DNA of 5,071 bases from assembly GCA_013698385.1 (NCBI GenBank), contig JACCVB010000058.1, positions 1 through 5,071 on the forward strand, in the 5' to 3' direction. Each line of letters starts with the position of its first letter. Within the stretch, counting starts at the first letter, position 1. The notes below the pieces were generated by a model. That model saw nothing but the letters and a program-made list of their open reading frames with translations, made no database searches and was not told the origin of the DNA. Below are positions 3,939-5,071 of this stretch, piece after piece. A program made the position numbers and the translations under genes. Source of the DNA: Chloroflexota bacterium. Its GTDB lineage: Bacteria > Chloroflexota > Limnocylindria > Limnocylindrales > CSP1-4.

Positions 3939-5071
3939 ATGATCGACACCACGCCGCTCCTCAATGCCGCCCAGGCGATCCTGCCCGAGGTCATCGAGAC
4001 CCGCCGTCGGATCCACCGCCGTCCCGAGATCGGACTGCAGCTACCCGAGACCCAGCGCCTCGTCGTCGAGGGACTGCAAGCGCTCGGGCTGAAGCCGCGC
4101 CTCGGGGCGACGACGACGTCCGTCACGGCCCTGATCGAAGGCTCGTCCGGCGGGCCGACCACCCTCCTGCGCGCGGACATGGACGCCCTCCCCTTGCGAG
4201 AGGACACGGGCCTCGACTTCGCGTCGGAGATCCCGGGGACGATGCACGCCTGCGGCCACGATACGCACGTCGCGATGCTGCTCGGAGCGGCGCGCCTGCT
4301 GGTCGAGCGCCAGGCGGAGCTACCGGGCCCGGTCCTGCTCATGTTCCAGCCCGGCGAGGAAGGCTTCCACGGGGCCCGGTTCATGCTGGAGGAAGGGCTG
4401 CTGGACGGATCGGATGTCCGGCGCGCCGTGGCCCTCCACATCAGCACCCGCTATCCCACGGGTGTGGTCGCGCTGCGGCCGGGCGCCATGCTCGCGTCAG
4501 CGGACCGGATCGTGGCGACGGTCCGGGGTCGCGGCGGTCATGCCTCCACGCCGCACCTGGCGCTGGACCCGATCACCGTCGCGGCGGAATTCGTGCTCGC
4601 GATCCAGACCGCCGTCACGCGGCGGATCGACGTTTTCGACCCGGCGGTCGTGACGATCGCCCGCATCAGCGGCGGTACGACCAATAACATCATCCCGGAC
4701 TCGGTGGAGATCGAGGGCACGATCCGAAGCGTGTCGGACTCGACCCGCGCGGCGGCGGCGGACCTCGTCCGCCAGGTCGCGGCCGGGATCGCGGCCGCCC
4801 ACGGCGCGACGATCGACCTCGAGATCGTGGCCGGCTATCCGGTCACGATGAACGATCCGGTGGCCTCGGGCTGGTTCCGGGACCTGGCGGTCGCGGTCGG
4901 TGGCGAAGCCGTCATCGATGACCTGGCGGCGCCCGTGATGGGCGCCGAGGACTTCTCGTACGTGCTTCAGCGCGTGCCCGGACTGATGGCCTTCATCGGC
5001 GCGCGGCCGGCGTCCCAGGACGTCGCGACCGCGCCGGAGAACCACTCGAACCTGGTCGTCTTCGATGAGCC
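3939..5071 (+). CDS. M20D-family metallo-amidohydrolase (hippurate / N-acyl-amino acid hydrolase type), C-terminus just cut
   Basis: Zinc/manganese-type amidohydrolase that cleaves N-acyl or N-aryl amino acid conjugates; the exact substrate cannot be read from sequence, and aminobenzoyl-glutamate, N-acetyl-amino acid and indoleacetyl-amino acid hydrolases all share this fold. Seen over 377 codons: RRRIHRRPEIGLQLPET (22-38), RADMDALPL (78-86), MHACGHDTHVAML (102-114), FQPGEEG (136-142), ALHI (165-168), dimerisation-domain block GRGGHASTPH (197-206), NNIIPDSVEIEGTIR (249-263), MGAEDFSY (334-341) and ENHSN (367-371). Predicted ligands Cys105, His107, Glu141, His167 and His369 are all present. 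Family length is about 390-400, so only some 15-25 residues are missing. No signal peptide: cytosolic. Start ATG 3939-3941 has GGCGG touching it but no spaced SD. It lies 61 nt after the membrane protein gene and may have its own promoter. Confidence 0.96.
   Translation, partial: MIDTTPLLNAAQAILPEVIETRRRIHRRPEIGLQLPETQRLVVEGLQALGLKPRLGATTTSVTALIEGSSGGPTTLLRADMDALPLREDTGLDFASEIPGTMHACGHDTHVAMLLGAARLLVERQAELPGPVLLMFQPGEEGFHGARFMLEEGLLDGSDVRRAVALHISTRYPTGVVALRPGAMLASADRIVATVRGRGGHASTPHLALDPITVAAEFVLAIQTAVTRRIDVFDPAVVTIARISGGTTNNIIPDSVEIEGTIRSVSDSTRAAAADLVRQVAAGIAAAHGATIDLEIVAGYPVTMNDPVASGWFRDLAVAVGGEAVIDDLAAPVMGAEDFSYVLQRVPGLMAFIGARPASQDVATAPENHSNLVVFDE

Noticed and set aside
3214..3942. Plus-strand 242-residue frame overlapping the membrane protein gene
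   Set aside because: It is a shifted reading of the hydrophobic gene, low-complexity Arg/Gly/Pro/Ala-rich, and would run into the M20 start.
2819..4447. 542-residue open frame on the minus strand
   Set aside because: It lies antisense to the DinB end, the membrane protein gene and the M20 gene, whose motifs are clear. Its translation is Arg/Gly/Pro/Ser-rich without any domain, typical of an antisense shadow in high-GC DNA.
4497..5045. 182-residue minus-strand frame
   Set aside because: It is antisense to the M20 dimerisation and C-terminal domains, is Arg/Asp/His-rich, and has no recognisable motif.

Overview
This window comes from a high-GC bacterium. Third codon positions are strongly G/C, Shine-Dalgarno (SD) sites are rarely canonical, and two genes look nearly leaderless. 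These traits fit a soil or freshwater Chloroflexota-like or Actinobacteria-like genome, but the lineage cannot be fixed from the sequence alone. Gene density is ordinary for a chromosome. I see no transposase, phage gene, CRISPR array, tRNA, rRNA or integration scar.

Left part (1-1980, minus strand): an iron-sulfur cluster assembly operon read right to left. It runs from an Rrf2-family regulator with three conserved-type cysteines, through the SufC ATPase (coupled by a 4-nt GTGA stop/start overlap), to the cysteine desulfurase SufS, which leaves the window after 164 codons. A good sigma70-type promoter (TTGACG-N17-TAGACT) lies just upstream of the regulator. An IscR type-1-like operator covers the predicted transcription start. 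The simplest reading is a self-regulated suf operon whose Fe-S-sensing repressor shuts off its own promoter when clusters are plentiful. sufB and sufD do not lie between sufC and sufS.

Middle (1975-3877): a DUF3224 beta-barrel protein on the minus strand has a strong SD, and its stop codon overlaps the -35 box of the suf promoter. Divergent from it on the plus strand is a DinB-like putative metalloenzyme with an apparent leaderless start. An unrecognised six-helix membrane protein follows it after 9 nt.

Right part (3878-5071, plus strand): a 61-nt gap with short repeats and dyads leads into an M20D metallo-amidohydrolase. It is nearly complete at the window edge and has all five expected metal ligands.

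I found no clear new system. The most rewarding signals are regulatory: the Rrf2/IscR-like operator at the suf promoter, a half-matching second copy in the DUF3224/DinB divergent region, and the dyads before the M20 gene. The condensed sufC-sufS order and the enlarged SufC are also worth a look.
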